A DNA stretch of 64,000 nt from Curtobacterium sp. TC1 (GCF_019844075.1 NZ_CP081964.1:3890931-3954930), one strand, 5' to 3'; positions 32,441 to 41,488 are shown, counted from the stretch's first letter. Notes: a model not told the origin generated them from the sequence alone. Made by a program: numbers and translations.

Positions 32441-33804
32441 ATGAGCAGCTTCCTCGACCCCGCGGACGCCGTCGCCGTCGGCGACGCGACGATCGTGCCC
32501 GACGGGACGCGTCCGGTCGCAGCGGTCGTCACGGGTGACGACGTGCGGTCGACGACGTCCGCGTCCTGGCGACCACCGAGGGCGCGTGGATCGTCTACGA
32601 GTCGCACGGTGACGGCGGCGACGAGGTGTCCCGATCCGCCGTGCACGTCACGCCGACCGGTGTGACGTGCGCGGTCGAGCTCGGCGATCGTCGGCCGCAC
32701 GGTGCCGACGTGGACGGATTGTGGATCGGTGACCCTCGTGACGCATCGATGTGGATGGACGACGACGAGGAAGACGTCTCAGAAGTCGATGGAGACGTCG
32801 ACGCAGATCCCGACGACGCTGCCGGGGACGATCCGCTCGACGGCGTCGACCCGGAGACCCTGCCGTGGGCGCCGGCCGAGCCGTTCTGGCCGACACCGGA
32901 GGAGTGGGCGGCGACGGTCGAGGCCGAGGCGGCCGCCGAACACGCCCACGACGACCCAGAACTCCTCGACGACGAGGACGAGGAGGGCCCGTACACCTGG
33001 AGCTTCGGCTTCGGCGACGAGTCCGAGGGCTTCGTCACGTCGATGGAGCCCCTCGCGGACCCGGGTCCGCCACTGCCCACCCCGGCGACCGACCTCGTGC
33101 TCGTGCGACCGGACGGCACCCGCGCGACGATCGCCGTCGACCACCTGGTCGAGGGCGTCGGTCGTGAGGGCTCGGTGCTGACCGTCCGGTTCGCGCCGAC
33201 CGGCCCGCGCCGGGCTCCGGACGCCATGGGTGGCAGGGGCATCGCGTACCAGTACCGCGAAGTGGACGTCGATGTCACCGACGGACTGCCGACCTCGATC
33301 ACCACCGATGCCCCGCCGGCACGGACGGTGGACGACGACGAGGACGAGTCGTCGTGGGAGGCCGAGGAAGCACGGCTCGAAGCGGCTCGCGCCCCGTGGA
33401 CCGAGCGGTTCGACCTCAGCGGGGTCGAGGGCGCCCGGTGGCCGCTGCACGACACGGACGACTCGACGAAGGCGCGGGCGGTCGCCGAACTGGTCGGTGT
33501 GTTCGAGTCGTTGGCCGACCCGGGGATCCTGTGGACCCGCGAGCACCCGGAGCCCCGCCGTGCGGCGAGCGCCTACCGGGCCGTCGAGGTCGTCGTCGAG
33601 GGGGAGTGGCCGGCGACCGAGGTGGTCGTGTCGTTCGAGCACAGCGACGTGCCGTACCTGCGGCTCCGTCGGCGGTACCGCGTGTTCGACGACGCCGGCC
33701 ACGTCGAGGACTGGACGTACGTGACGGTGCACCTCGACGAGGACATCGGCAGCGGACACATCGCGCCGCGCGACGAAGCGGTGGACGGCGTCCTCGACAT
33801 CTGA
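32441..33804 (+). pseudogene. Hypothetical acidic protein gene with an apparent frameshift
   Basis: An N-terminal part from ATG 32441 (MSSFLDPADAVAVGDATIVP) runs through PVAAVVTGDD in one frame. From about 32540 the coding pattern continues in another frame (VDDVRVLATTEGAWIVYESH and onward to 33804). Between them one base appears lost or two gained near 32536-32560. The rest is acidic, with DDDEEDVSEVDGDVDADPDD, a Trp-rich block, and a C-terminal RRYRVFDDAGHVEDWTY strand pattern. No family was recognised. If the second half starts on its own (GTG 32626) it would be a 392-residue gene. Confidence 0.55.
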
Positions 33805-33827
33805 CGGACGGCGCCCGTTCCGCAGCC

Positions 33828-34397
33828 TCAGCCGATGACGCCCGTGTGCTCGAGCACGATGTTCACGCCGATCAGGATGAGCACCACACCGCCGGCGATC
33901 TCGGCGGGCTTGCCGAACCGGGCTCCGACACGGCGGCCCACCACCACGCCGACGAAGGACAGCACCGCCGTCGTCACACCGATGAGCAGCACCGCGCCGC
34001 CGATCGACACCGGCAGGAACGCCAACGTGACGCCGACGGCCAGGGCGTCGATGCTCGTCGCGATCGCCAGGACCAGGAGCTCACGGATCGGCAGGCGGTC
34101 GGTGTCCTGCTCGGTGTCCTCGTGCTTCGAGAACGCCTCCCACAGCATCTTGCCGCCGATCAGCGCGAGCAACCCGAACGCGATCCAGTGGTCGAAGTCC
34201 GCGATGGAGCGGGCGAACGCCGACCCGAGCAGCCAGCCCAGCAGGGGCATGAGCGCCTGGAACGCACCGAACGTCAGCGCGATGACGAGGGCGTGCCGCA
34301 CGTCGAAGCGCTTCATGTGCAGGCCCTTGCCGAGGGCGACGGCGAAGGCGTCTGCGGAGACACCGAGCGCGATGAGGAAGAGGGCCCAGAACGACAT
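33828..34397 (-). CDS. mntP: Putative manganese efflux pump MntP
   Basis: A 189-residue six-helix transporter made of two related three-helix halves. The conserved Asp motifs are SADAFAVALGKGL in helix 1 and SIDALAVGVTL in helix 4, with GGKMLWEAF between the halves. It exports Mn2+ to limit toxicity. The ATG at 34397 was chosen because the family begins with this helix. I looked for a yybP-ykoY riboswitch upstream and did not see a convincing one. Confidence 0.85.
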   Translation of the reverse strand: MSFWALFLIALGVSADAFAVALGKGLHMKRFDVRHALVIALTFGAFQALMPLLGWLLGSAFARSIADFDHWIAFGLLALIGGKMLWEAFSKHEDTEQDTDRLPIRELLVLAIATSIDALAVGVTLAFLPVSIGGAVLLIGVTTAVLSFVGVVVGRRVGARFGKPAEIAGGVVLILIGVNIVLEHTGVIG

Positions 34398-34570
34398 GGG
34401 GGCGGCGCCTTTCGAGACGGTCGGACGGAGACGCCGACGTCTCAGGACCTGACGATCCTGGCACGGTACCCAGCACGAAAAGGCCTGATCAGCGGTATTC
34501 GTCGCCCCGAATTCGGGGGTTGGTGCGCCCGCCCCGGTTCCTGACGGAAGGCTCGCGGCGGTGTCGGGCT

Positions 34571-34695
34571 GCGCGAGGTTCCACGACACCCCGCCCGCGT
34601 GCCGCCGAGGTTCCACGACACACCGCGTGCGACCCGCCGAGGTTCCGATCGGGGCGCCGCACGCGCGCGAGGTCCCAAAATTTCGGAACCTCGCG
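34571..34695. repeat. Array of four CGAGGTTCC-type repeats with ~32-bp period, ending in a hairpin
   Basis: CGAGGTTCCACGACAC occurs at 34574 and 34606; CGAGGTTCC again at 34638; CGAGGTCCC at 34668. The starts are 32, 32 and 30 bases apart. The last copy pairs with GGAACCTCG (34685-34693) to form a hairpin around AAAATTT. The array fills most of the 318-base gap between MntP and the LamG-protein gene. It may be a degenerate repetitive element whose last unit serves as terminator. Confidence 0.7.
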
Positions 34696-34715
34696 CGGCG
34701 GGGGCTCTGGGCGCG

Positions 34716-35570
34716 TCAGCGTCCGGCTGCTGCGTGGGCGGCGACCTGGGTGGCCGACAGTTCCGTCCCGTAGACGGCCGCGTACCGCATGGACCCGGTG
34801 AAGTAGGGGTTCGCGGGGGAGCCCGGCCACCCACTGACGGTGTCGTACCCGATGCGGAAGTAGCCGGTGAAGTTCTCGGGGGCCTTGAACGCAGCGTTCG
34901 AGGCGACCAGCGCGCCGTCGACGTAGAGACGCATGCCGTTCGTCGGCGACATCGTCGTCACGGCGTGGTGCCACGTGCCGTCCGTGTAGGCCCTGGGTGA
35001 CGTGACGACCTGGGTCGTGCCGCTGTAGGTGCCGAACGCGAGCTGTCCACTGGTGTTGAGGTAGAGCTTCCGGTCGTGCTGGCCGGATCCGCCGGTCTGG
35101 CTGCTGCCGAAGCCGATGAGCTGCCCGCCGGCGACCGTCGTCCTGAACCAGACCTCTTCGCTGAAGGTGGTCGGGTTGGCGTACGAGCGCGAGGCGGTGA
35201 CGTAGCTGGTCGAGCCGTTCAGCACGTAGGCGCTGCCGGTGTCGCGCGGGCAGGCGATCGGGTCGGGGGTGGCCGCCGTCATCGAGCCCTGGTAGGTGCC
35301 GTTCACGCCGCGGCCGGACCAGTCCGTGGCGGTCCTGGCGTTCGACGACTCGGTGAGCCGGTACGCGAACAGGGCGTTCGCGGTGTCCGCTCCGACGGCG
35401 CCCGTGCAGGTGAAGTACGGGGCGGTCGCGGCCGTGTTCGTGTCGTTCCGGACGGTGGCGCTGTAGGCCGAGCGCGTCGGGGCGAACTGGTTGAGGAGGA
35501 CCACGACGGCCAGGGCGACCACGAGCAGGAGGGCGACGACGCGGCCGTCGCGCAGGTGACGGAGGATCAC
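34716..35570 (-). CDS. LamG-domain surface protein with N-terminal membrane anchor
   Basis: A 284-residue protein with a single hydrophobic segment near the start (residues ~10-28: VVALLLVVALAVVVLLN) and a C-terminal LamG/concanavalin-like domain (about 110-270). Motifs of the LamG_3 group are seen: EEVWFRTTVAGGQLIGFGSS, DGTWHHAVTTM and LYVDGALVA. The start is GTG 35570, overlapping the stop of the signal peptidase gene (GTGA). It may bind sugars or proteins in a cell-surface structure with the TasA-like protein. Confidence 0.75.
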   Translation of the reverse strand: MILRHLRDGRVVALLLVVALAVVVLLNQFAPTRSAYSATVRNDTNTAATAPYFTCTGAVGADTANALFAYRLTESSNARTATDWSGRGVNGTYQGSMTAATPDPIACPRDTGSAYVLNGSTSYVTASRSYANPTTFSEEVWFRTTVAGGQLIGFGSSQTGGSGQHDRKLYLNTSGQLAFGTYSGTTQVVTSPRAYTDGTWHHAVTTMSPTNGMRLYVDGALVASNAAFKAPENFTGYFRIGYDTVSGWPGSPANPYFTGSMRYAAVYGTELSATQVAAHAAAGR

Positions 35571-36451
35571 GAGGGACGCACCGCCTCGACGCGGCCGACC
35601 GCCAGGCAGGCCACGAGCGGGACCAGGCACAGGGCGATGAGCGCCACCCACCCCAGCGGGTCGAGGTCGATGTTCGACGTCAGCTGGTAGTGCCCGTTCT
35701 TCGTGAGTTCGTGGATGACCACGCGGCCGACCTCGCCGTCGACCAGGTGCACGGTGTTGCCGCCGTGGGCGTCGACGCGGACCGGGAAGATGCCGGACGA
35801 GATGACGGTGGCCTCGACGCCCGTCGGGCTCGAGGTGTTCGTGATGGTCGTCACGTTGACGAACGGCTTGAGGACGAACGCGGCGTACGAGACCGTCAGC
35901 GCGGAGCCGGCGATCCGGAGGCAGGTGCGGGTCACCCGGTCCGTGAAGGCGCTGGTCAGGGTGAGGATCAGGAGCGTGCCGATGAGCAGGATCGGGGCGG
36001 CACGGAACAGCCAGCCGAGGTGCGGGACCAGGAGCGCCGGGGTACCGATCACGTCGGCCTGCGAGAGCGTCCACGGGTCGACGGCGCCGTTCACGTCGCC
36101 GCGGGTGTGCAGACCGCCGTCAGCGTCGATCGCGATGATGCGGTGCGTGTAGACGATGTCGGGGTTCGCGGAGGTCTCGAACGAGACGATCTCGCCGACG
36201 TGCAGGGTGGTGATGTCGACCGGCAGGTCGAGCACCAGGGTGCCGACCGGGGCGGCCTCACCCATCGAGGGGGTCTCGACGACGAACCAACGGCCGCCGG
36301 CGGACAGGAACAGGATCGCCGCGGTGAGCAGCAGAGCGGCAACCAGGGCGAGCAACCAGGCGAGGACGGACTCGGAGCGGGTGACCGCACGGCCCCGGAG
36401 GACCGGACGGTCGAGCGTGCCGCTGAGCGGGATCGCTGCGGTCTGGCTCAT
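35567..36451 (-). CDS. SipW-like signal peptidase I
   Basis: A 294-residue membrane serine protease of the archaeal/ER-type (S26B-like) group. The nucleophile is Ser62 in ETPSMGE; His103 in YTHRI takes the base role instead of lysine, as in SipW. It has N-terminal and two or three C-terminal membrane helices. In Bacillus, SipW processes TasA and TapA; here the gene sits directly after a TasA-like gene, which supports the same role. ATG 36451 has GGAGCACGAC upstream. Confidence 0.82.
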   Translation of the reverse strand: MSQTAAIPLSGTLDRPVLRGRAVTRSESVLAWLLALVAALLLTAAILFLSAGGRWFVVETPSMGEAAPVGTLVLDLPVDITTLHVGEIVSFETSANPDIVYTHRIIAIDADGGLHTRGDVNGAVDPWTLSQADVIGTPALLVPHLGWLFRAAPILLIGTLLILTLTSAFTDRVTRTCLRIAGSALTVSYAAFVLKPFVNVTTITNTSSPTGVEATVISSGIFPVRVDAHGGNTVHLVDGEVGRVVIHELTKNGHYQLTSNIDLDPLGWVALIALCLVPLVACLAVGRVEAVRPS

Positions 36452-36612
36452 GTCGTGCTCCTGCGGCTCGGTGGGGTGCGGCTCAGCGCGTGCTGCGCTC
36501 GGTGGGACGGGGGTGGCGACGCTCGACCGGAGGGGGGGGTCGGTCGAGCGTCGCCGGTCTGGGGTCACGGGACGTCCCGGGACGGCTTGGGGGGTGCCGG
36601 CCCGGAGCGGGA

Positions 36613-37266
36613 TCAGGCCGTGAACGTCCAGGTCATGGGGACCGAGGCCGCGAGGCCCTGGTAGGTGTTGCCCGCCGACGAGTCGAGGGTCACCGCGAAG
36701 TTGAACGGGACGCTGGCACCGGCGGCCGGGGCCTGCGGCATCGTGAAGGCCGACGCTGCGGCGCCCTTGAAGCTGGCGAGCGTGCCGCTGAAGACGGTGG
36801 TCGAGCCGGACGTGATGACCAGGTTCATCTTGGCGCAGAGGTCGGTCGCGGTGCCGTTGGCCGAGCCGTTCGCCGACTGGGTGCAGGTGGCGCCGGGGTT
36901 CAGCGTGAAGGTGCTGGCGGCCGCGGTCCCGGTGTTCTTGATGGAGATCGCGGTGTTCACCGTGTTGCCCGGCGTCATCGTGGTGCTGCCGCCGAACTTG
37001 TTGATCGTCGAGCAGGTCGCGGAGTTCGTCGAGACCGAACCACCGTCGGTGCTGAGGCAGGTGACGGTCGCGCCGGCGTTCTGCTCCTGCATGATCAGCG
37101 TGCCGCTGCCGGCGGTGTTGCTGCTGTTCGTGATGCTCGCCGCGAACCCGGACAGGGTGCCGGTGAGCGAGAGGGAGAGGAGCACCGCGGCGAAGATGCC
37201 GGCCAGCAGGGCCACGGGTGCGAAGCGGATCCGCTTCAGTGCGGAGGTGCGGAGCTTGGTGGACAC
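36613..37266 (-). CDS. TasA/camelysin-like secreted structural protein
   Basis: A 217-residue exported protein. A basic N-terminus (KLRTSALKRIR) precedes a long hydrophobic segment with LLAGIFAAVLLSLSLTGTLS, and then a Ser/Thr/Asn-rich beta-strand region rich in Gly and Ala. The order and spacing resemble TasA/CalY family fibre proteins, with an atypical signal peptide cleaved by SipW-type peptidase. Four cysteines (TCLST, TCSTI, TCTQS, LCAKM) may form two disulfides. Assembly into a fibre or matrix is inference. It is the first gene of the three-gene cluster. Confidence 0.7.
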   Translation of the reverse strand: MSTKLRTSALKRIRFAPVALLAGIFAAVLLSLSLTGTLSGFAASITNSSNTAGSGTLIMQEQNAGATVTCLSTDGGSVSTNSATCSTINKFGGSTTMTPGNTVNTAISIKNTGTAAASTFTLNPGATCTQSANGSANGTATDLCAKMNLVITSGSTTVFSGTLASFKGAAASAFTMPQAPAAGASVPFNFAVTLDSSAGNTYQGLAASVPMTWTFTA

Positions 37267-37439
37267 GGTGTTACCTCATCGGTTCGGTGGTTCGCGGTGG
37301 TCTGGGGAGCAAGTCACTCGGGCGGATTTGCTTCAATCATTAAGATAGTCATCGGTTGACCAAGTTAGCCACTCGCACACCTACCCCAGTGCGGGGGACG
37401 CTCGTGTCCCCCTGGTTCCCGACATGGAAGGATTCCCCC
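37267..37439. promoter_or_regulatory. Divergent promoter region of the TasA-like cluster and its MarR regulator
   Basis: AT-rich for this genome (TTTGCTTCAATCATTAAGAT at its centre). On the plus strand TTGACC (37356) is a plausible -35 for the MarR gene. On the minus strand TATCTT and neighbouring AT-rich bases could serve the TasA-like gene. No clean dyad was found, so the operator position is open. Confidence 0.45.
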
Positions 37440-37889
37440 GTGACACCCGCCGCACACGATGACGACGCCGCCGACCTGATGGCCGCGTTCACCGCTGTCG
37501 TGCGCGCGAACGCGAGCCTGGTGAACCAGCTCAGCGCGCGCGCCGGAGTGCACGAGAACGCCCTCCGGGCGCTCGTGCTCATCAGCGACACCGGGTACTC
37601 CACGCCGACCGAGGTCGCCGGGTACCTCGGCCTGACCTCGGGCGCGGTGACGAACATGATCGACCGGATGAGCACCGCCGGACTCCTCGAGCGCGCGCCG
37701 AACCCGAACGACCGTCGTGGGTCGTTGCTGCGGCTGCTGCCGGCCGGCGACGACGTCGTCACGGACTACCGGCAGCGGTACGCCGCCATACTCCGGGCGG
37801 TCGACGGCGCACACGGCGGCGAGCTGCACGAGGTGCTCAACGACCTGGCGACGAGTCTGTACGACCAGGCCGCGGCGGCGGGGGAGTAG
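37440..37889 (+). CDS. MarR family transcriptional regulator
   Basis: A 149-residue MarR regulator with a winged HTH near residues 55-105 (TPTEVAGYLGLTSGAVTNMI then DRMSTAGLLERAPNPNDRRG). I choose GTG 37440, with AAGGA eight bases upstream; 37356 would add low-complexity residues. It is divergent from the TasA-like cluster and may control when that surface material is made. It ends 30 bases from the convergent MOSC gene. Confidence 0.8.
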   Translation: MTPAAHDDDAADLMAAFTAVVRANASLVNQLSARAGVHENALRALVLISDTGYSTPTEVAGYLGLTSGAVTNMIDRMSTAGLLERAPNPNDRRGSLLRLLPAGDDVVTDYRQRYAAILRAVDGAHGGELHEVLNDLATSLYDQAAAAGE

Positions 37890-37918
37890 GGCGCCGAGCT
37901 CGCGTGCTCGGGTGCCCG

Positions 37919-38479
37919 TCAGACCGGCTGGAGCGCCTGCCGCTCGCCGGAGGGCAACTCGACCCGGATGCTGTCACCCGTGCGGACGACACCGCCGGTC
38001 ACGACGACGCTCATCACGCCGCCCTTCCGCACCACCGCACCGTCCTCGTCCCGCCCGAGCACCTCGCGCAACAGGCCCGGTTCGAACCCGTTGATCTGCT
38101 GGCACGGGTTGCGCAGGCCCGTCACACGGACGCACGCCTCGTCGCCGAGGTGCAGCAGCGTCCCGGTGGGCAGACCGAGCAGGTCGACACCGCGGGTCGT
38201 GACGTTCTCGCCCATCTGGCCGGGCTCGACGCGGAACCCGGCCTCGGCGACGTCGTCGAACACCTCGGCGTGGAGCAGGTGGACCTGACGCAGGTTCGGC
38301 TGCGAAGGGTCACGCGCGACTCGTGAACGGTGCTGGACGGTCGTCCCGGCATGCGCATCGCCCTCGATGCCCCAGCCCGCGACCAGGGTGACCTCGTCGA
38401 CGACGGGCTTGCTGAACCGATGGACGTCGTCCCGGCTCACGGCGATCACGCGCGGCTGCTCGCCACGGTTGTCGGTCAT
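37919..38479 (-). CDS. MOSC domain protein
   Basis: A 186-residue MOSC (molybdenum-cofactor sulfurase C-terminal) domain protein. The invariant cysteine is Cys126 in TGLRNPCQQI, and GWGIEGDAHAG matches the start of the family core. MOSC proteins bind molybdenum cofactor or handle sulfur ligands, for example in amidoxime reduction. No partner gene is adjacent. The ATG at 38479 precedes the core by ~15 residues, a usual length. Confidence 0.87.
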   Translation of the reverse strand: MTDNRGEQPRVIAVSRDDVHRFSKPVVDEVTLVAGWGIEGDAHAGTTVQHRSRVARDPSQPNLRQVHLLHAEVFDDVAEAGFRVEPGQMGENVTTRGVDLLGLPTGTLLHLGDEACVRVTGLRNPCQQINGFEPGLLREVLGRDEDGAVVRKGGVMSVVVTGGVVRTGDSIRVELPSGERQALQPV

Positions 38480-38549
38480 GGTCCGATTCTGGCGCAGGTC
38501 CGGGTCCGGCGCACCGGTGACGCTGGGTCGTTCGTTCGGATGCCCGCGC

Positions 38550-38837
38550 TCAGCTGGCCGGCACCACGTCCCAGTGCCCACGGATCTTCCCGCTGTCGAC
38601 ACGGAACAGGTCGGCGGCGAGGATCGGGTCACCCGACTTCGCATCGACCCGCTGCGAGAACGTCCAGACGATGTCGTTGTAGGACAGGGAGATGACCGAC
38701 TGCTGCGCCGGGAACTGCGCGCCAGCCGCGAACAGTTGCTTCAGCGCGGCCGTGCCGTTCGGCGCCACCGGATTGTGCTGCAGGTTCGTCAACTCCGGGC
38801 GGTCCGTCGGATCGGTGCGGTCCCACCAAGACGTCAT
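38550..38837 (-). CDS. SnoaL/NTF2-like protein, short
   Basis: A 95-residue protein with the SnoaL-like pattern LQHNPVAPNGTAALKQLF, NDIVWTFSQRV and FRVDSGKIRGHWDVV. Family members are usually ~130 residues; the N-terminal helix is partly missing here. It may be a small enzyme or ligand-binding protein. The ATG at 38837 is the first available start; no RBS was clear. The downstream end lies 70 bases from the MOSC start. Confidence 0.7.
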   Translation of the reverse strand: MTSWWDRTDPTDRPELTNLQHNPVAPNGTAALKQLFAAGAQFPAQQSVISLSYNDIVWTFSQRVDAKSGDPILAADLFRVDSGKIRGHWDVVPAS

Positions 38838-38912
38838 GCGCAGACGTTATCCGGTGTCCGTGGACAACCGGCGGGCATCGGAAACGGCTCCGACCTGTGC
38901 GATCCTTCGGAT

Positions 38913-39206
38913 GTGCACTACCGGCTGATGAACGAGTACAACGTCGATTGGCCACTGTGGGACGACGACGGGCCGTGCGCCGAGGGCACACCGTCCTTCT
39001 CGCCGCGTCTCACGAGCGAGATCCGTGCCTGGGCCCGCGACTTCACCGAGAACTACGGTATCGAAGCGGGCTGGCCGACCGAGGCTGCCGCCCGCTCCCA
39101 CGAACGTCAGGGACGTCGTCTCCTTCTCCTTGTGGAACGAGAGCTGCCGCAAGAGCACGACGTCGTACTCGGCTACTGGGAGACGAACAAGCGCAAGGGC
39201 CTGTAG
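38913..39206 (+). CDS. Conserved hypothetical protein
   Basis: A 97-residue acidic protein beginning VHYRLMNEYNVDWPLWDDDG, with a central PRLTSEIRAWARDFTENYG helix and a late HDVVLGYWE strand. I recall similar uncharacterised actinobacterial proteins with the 'EYN.dWPlW...G' opening, but cannot verify this. The start is taken at GTG 38913; ATG 38928 is an alternative. It is divergent from the SnoaL-like gene. Confidence 0.6.
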   Translation: MHYRLMNEYNVDWPLWDDDGPCAEGTPSFSPRLTSEIRAWARDFTENYGIEAGWPTEAAARSHERQGRRLLLLVERELPQEHDVVLGYWETNKRKGL

Positions 39207-39245
39207 CTCCGACGCGTTCGGTTGGGGGATCGCCGAGCCGTCGCA

Positions 39246-40271
39246 TCACGGCACCAGGTGCTGCACGATCGAACTGCCCGCTCCGTTGAGTCGGACTTCC
39301 GCCAGGGCGCCGTTGACCAGTGGCATCTGCGGAGGCTGATGCCCGGTGTCGAAGTCGAGGAGTACCGGCACGTCGAGGTCGCCCAGCGCGTGTCGCACGG
39401 CGTCTTCCTGGCTCAGTTCCGGCACTGCGGCGCCGTCGGTACGCCCGATCAGGATGCCGTTCGCGTCATCGAACCAGCCCGCGAGACGCAGCGAGGTGAG
39501 CATCCGAAGGACGGTGATCGCGTTCGACTCCGCCGCTTCGAGGTAGACGATCGTGCCCTCCGGGGCGTACTTCCGCGCGAATCCAGGCACGTCACCGTAG
39601 GGCGTTCCAGCAAGCAACGACACCGTTTCGAGGCAGCCACCGATCAGACGGCCGCGCATCCTCACGTCACTCGTTCCGTCGAGGGACCGCCACCTCGTAG
39701 GGGCGTCGTAGGCCCGATCGCGGTCCAACGGCTCGTCCGCCCACGCTCCCCACGGACGGCTGCGTCGGCGAGGTGCGCTGTACTGCTCGAAGGTGCTGTT
39801 CGGCGGAAGCCCCGCGACGTCGGTCCACCGCGCGAACTCGGTGGGGAGCTCGTACGGCTCATCCATGAGATTCGCGCCGTGGAGCGTCGCGAGCCCGGTC
39901 CGCGTGGTCAGGGGCAGCAGCAACGTCGAGATGTCCGACCACCCCACGAACCACGGGCGAGCTTCGGCGAGGACGTTCCAGTCGATCCCCTCGACCAACT
40001 CGATGGCGAGCTCCCCGCCCCATGGTGGAAGGACGACGTCAGCTCCCTCGAACGCAGCGTGCAGGTCTTCCGCTCGCGCAGCAGCCGGCGCCGGGGTCAG
40101 ACCACCCGTCACCGCGTGCGGGCGCAGTCGAACGTCGAAGCCGAGGGTCGTGAGCGCATCGACCGCAGCGTGCAAACGCGCGAGGAGATGCGCGGGGACG
40201 CCCATCGACGGTGCCGGAACCTCGATGCGTCCCCCTGCTCGGAGCGGCGCCGGGTAGGTGATGCTCGCCAT
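39246..40271 (-). CDS. S66-family peptidase (LD-carboxypeptidase/MccF-like)
   Basis: A 341-residue serine peptidase of family S66. The nucleophile is Ser112 in FVGWSDIS, the Glu is in VYLEAAESN, and the His is in DFDTGHQPP. Family members cut LD bonds in peptidoglycan or hydrolyse peptidyl-nucleotide antibiotics of the microcin C type (self-immunity). Length and the N-terminal domain (PAPSMGVPAHL) fit the MccF branch better than the LdcA branch, a tentative view. Nothing nearby makes an antibiotic. Confidence 0.82.
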   Translation of the reverse strand: MASITYPAPLRAGGRIEVPAPSMGVPAHLLARLHAAVDALTTLGFDVRLRPHAVTGGLTPAPAAARAEDLHAAFEGADVVLPPWGGELAIELVEGIDWNVLAEARPWFVGWSDISTLLLPLTTRTGLATLHGANLMDEPYELPTEFARWTDVAGLPPNSTFEQYSAPRRRSRPWGAWADEPLDRDRAYDAPTRWRSLDGTSDVRMRGRLIGGCLETVSLLAGTPYGDVPGFARKYAPEGTIVYLEAAESNAITVLRMLTSLRLAGWFDDANGILIGRTDGAAVPELSQEDAVRHALGDLDVPVLLDFDTGHQPPQMPLVNGALAEVRLNGAGSSIVQHLVP

Positions 40272-40520
40272 GGTTCGACCGTAACGGCCTCCTGATCATG
40301 TCCCGCAAGCGACGGTGCACCGATTCCGAAATCTCAGCCGCTCACCGGGGCAATCAGGAGATGTCAATGCATCTGCCCGGCAGCCGATCGGTTAGCGGAC
40401 GGTCTAGCCAAGGCGCGTAACCGAGAGGGAGGGCTCGACGGGATCTGTCCCGGCGCCCGTGCGCGTGCGCTCTGAGCGGACGTGCGTCCGGCGGAGCCGT
40501 CGGGTCGGTTGGCTGGGGGC

Positions 40521-41480
40521 ATGCGAGCACTGGTATTGGGTGGAACTGGGTGGCTGGGGCGAGCGATCGTGCGCGATTTCGTAGCGGCGGGAGTCGAGGT
40601 CACGTGTCTTGCGCGAGGCGAGTCTGGAGCGGTGCCGGAAGGCGCACGGTTCGTGCGCGCGGATCGGCTTGCAGCCGACGCATACGAGTCGGTGCGGGGC
40701 GCGTGGGATGAGGTGATCGAACTGTCCAGCGAGCCGGAGCTCGTAGAACCAGCCCTCGCGGAACTTGCTGACACTGCAGCGCACTGGACACTTGTGTCGA
40801 CGGTCTCCGTGTACGCCCGAAACGATGAGCCAGGAGCGGACGAGTCAGCAACGCTGGTGGAACCGACGAACCTCGCGGAGTACGCGGACGCGAACGTCGC
40901 GGCCGAGCGAAGCAGCACGGCCCGGCTGGGCGCCCGACTGCTCGTTGCCCGACCTGGCCTCATCGTCGGCCCCGGCGATCCGAGCGACCGATTTGGGTAC
41001 TGGCCGGCACGATTGAGCAGCAGCGGTCCAACGCTCATTCCGAAAACGGCCGGTCGATTCGTTCAAGTGATCGACGTCGCTGATCTCGCGGCCTGGCTCA
41101 GCCGGGCAGCGCGGGGCGGTTACGTCGGAGTCGCCAATGCCGTTGGGGATGTCATCCCCATGAGTACGTTCTTCGAACGAGTCTCGGCTGTCACCAACTT
41201 CGATGGCGCATTCGAGGAGGTCGAGGACGAGGTGCTGCTTGCGCACGACGTCCGGTACTGGGCAGGACCCCGATCGCTGCCGCTGTGGTTGCCGCTATCT
41301 GACGCAGCCATGGCCCAGCGATCTGCGCGGATCTTCCAGCAGATGACTGGACGTGTTCGACCGCTCGAATCGACCGTGGCCGACGTCCTCGAGGATGAAC
41401 GATTCCGGGGGCTGGGCCGCTCACGTCGCTCGGGTCTGTCGGCCGCCGAAGAAAGCAGCGTCCTGCAAGACGTCCTGTAG
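40521..41480 (+). CDS. NAD-dependent epimerase/reductase family protein
   Basis: A 319-residue extended-SDR protein. The Rossmann motif VLGGTGWLGRAIVRDF is at residues 5-20. The middle shows VSTVSVYARNDE, with Tyr but no clear K four residues on. The C-terminal part resembles the isoflavone-reductase-like/epimerase group (WAGPRSLPLWLPLSD). The start at ATG 40521 has a GGGGG run upstream. The 249-base region before it has no gene and looks like promoter. It is convergent with the isochorismatase gene (nine bases apart). Confidence 0.75.
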   Translation: MRALVLGGTGWLGRAIVRDFVAAGVEVTCLARGESGAVPEGARFVRADRLAADAYESVRGAWDEVIELSSEPELVEPALAELADTAAHWTLVSTVSVYARNDEPGADESATLVEPTNLAEYADANVAAERSSTARLGARLLVARPGLIVGPGDPSDRFGYWPARLSSSGPTLIPKTAGRFVQVIDVADLAAWLSRAARGGYVGVANAVGDVIPMSTFFERVSAVTNFDGAFEEVEDEVLLAHDVRYWAGPRSLPLWLPLSDAAMAQRSARIFQQMTGRVRPLESTVADVLEDERFRGLGRSRRSGLSAAEESSVLQDVL

Positions 41481-41488
41481 CCGATCGC

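Noticed and set aside
34398..34500. Possible yybP-ykoY Mn riboswitch upstream of mntP
   Set aside because: A CTGAGAC-like piece is present, but the conserved GGGGAGUAG segment and paired helices were not found.
34571..34695. CRISPR array
   Set aside because: The repeats recur every ~32 bases with no room for distinct spacers, and there are no cas genes.
40364..41038. Minus-strand frame opposite the epimerase gene at 40521
   Set aside because: It is Ser/Arg/Thr-rich without motifs; the plus strand encodes a clear Rossmann protein.
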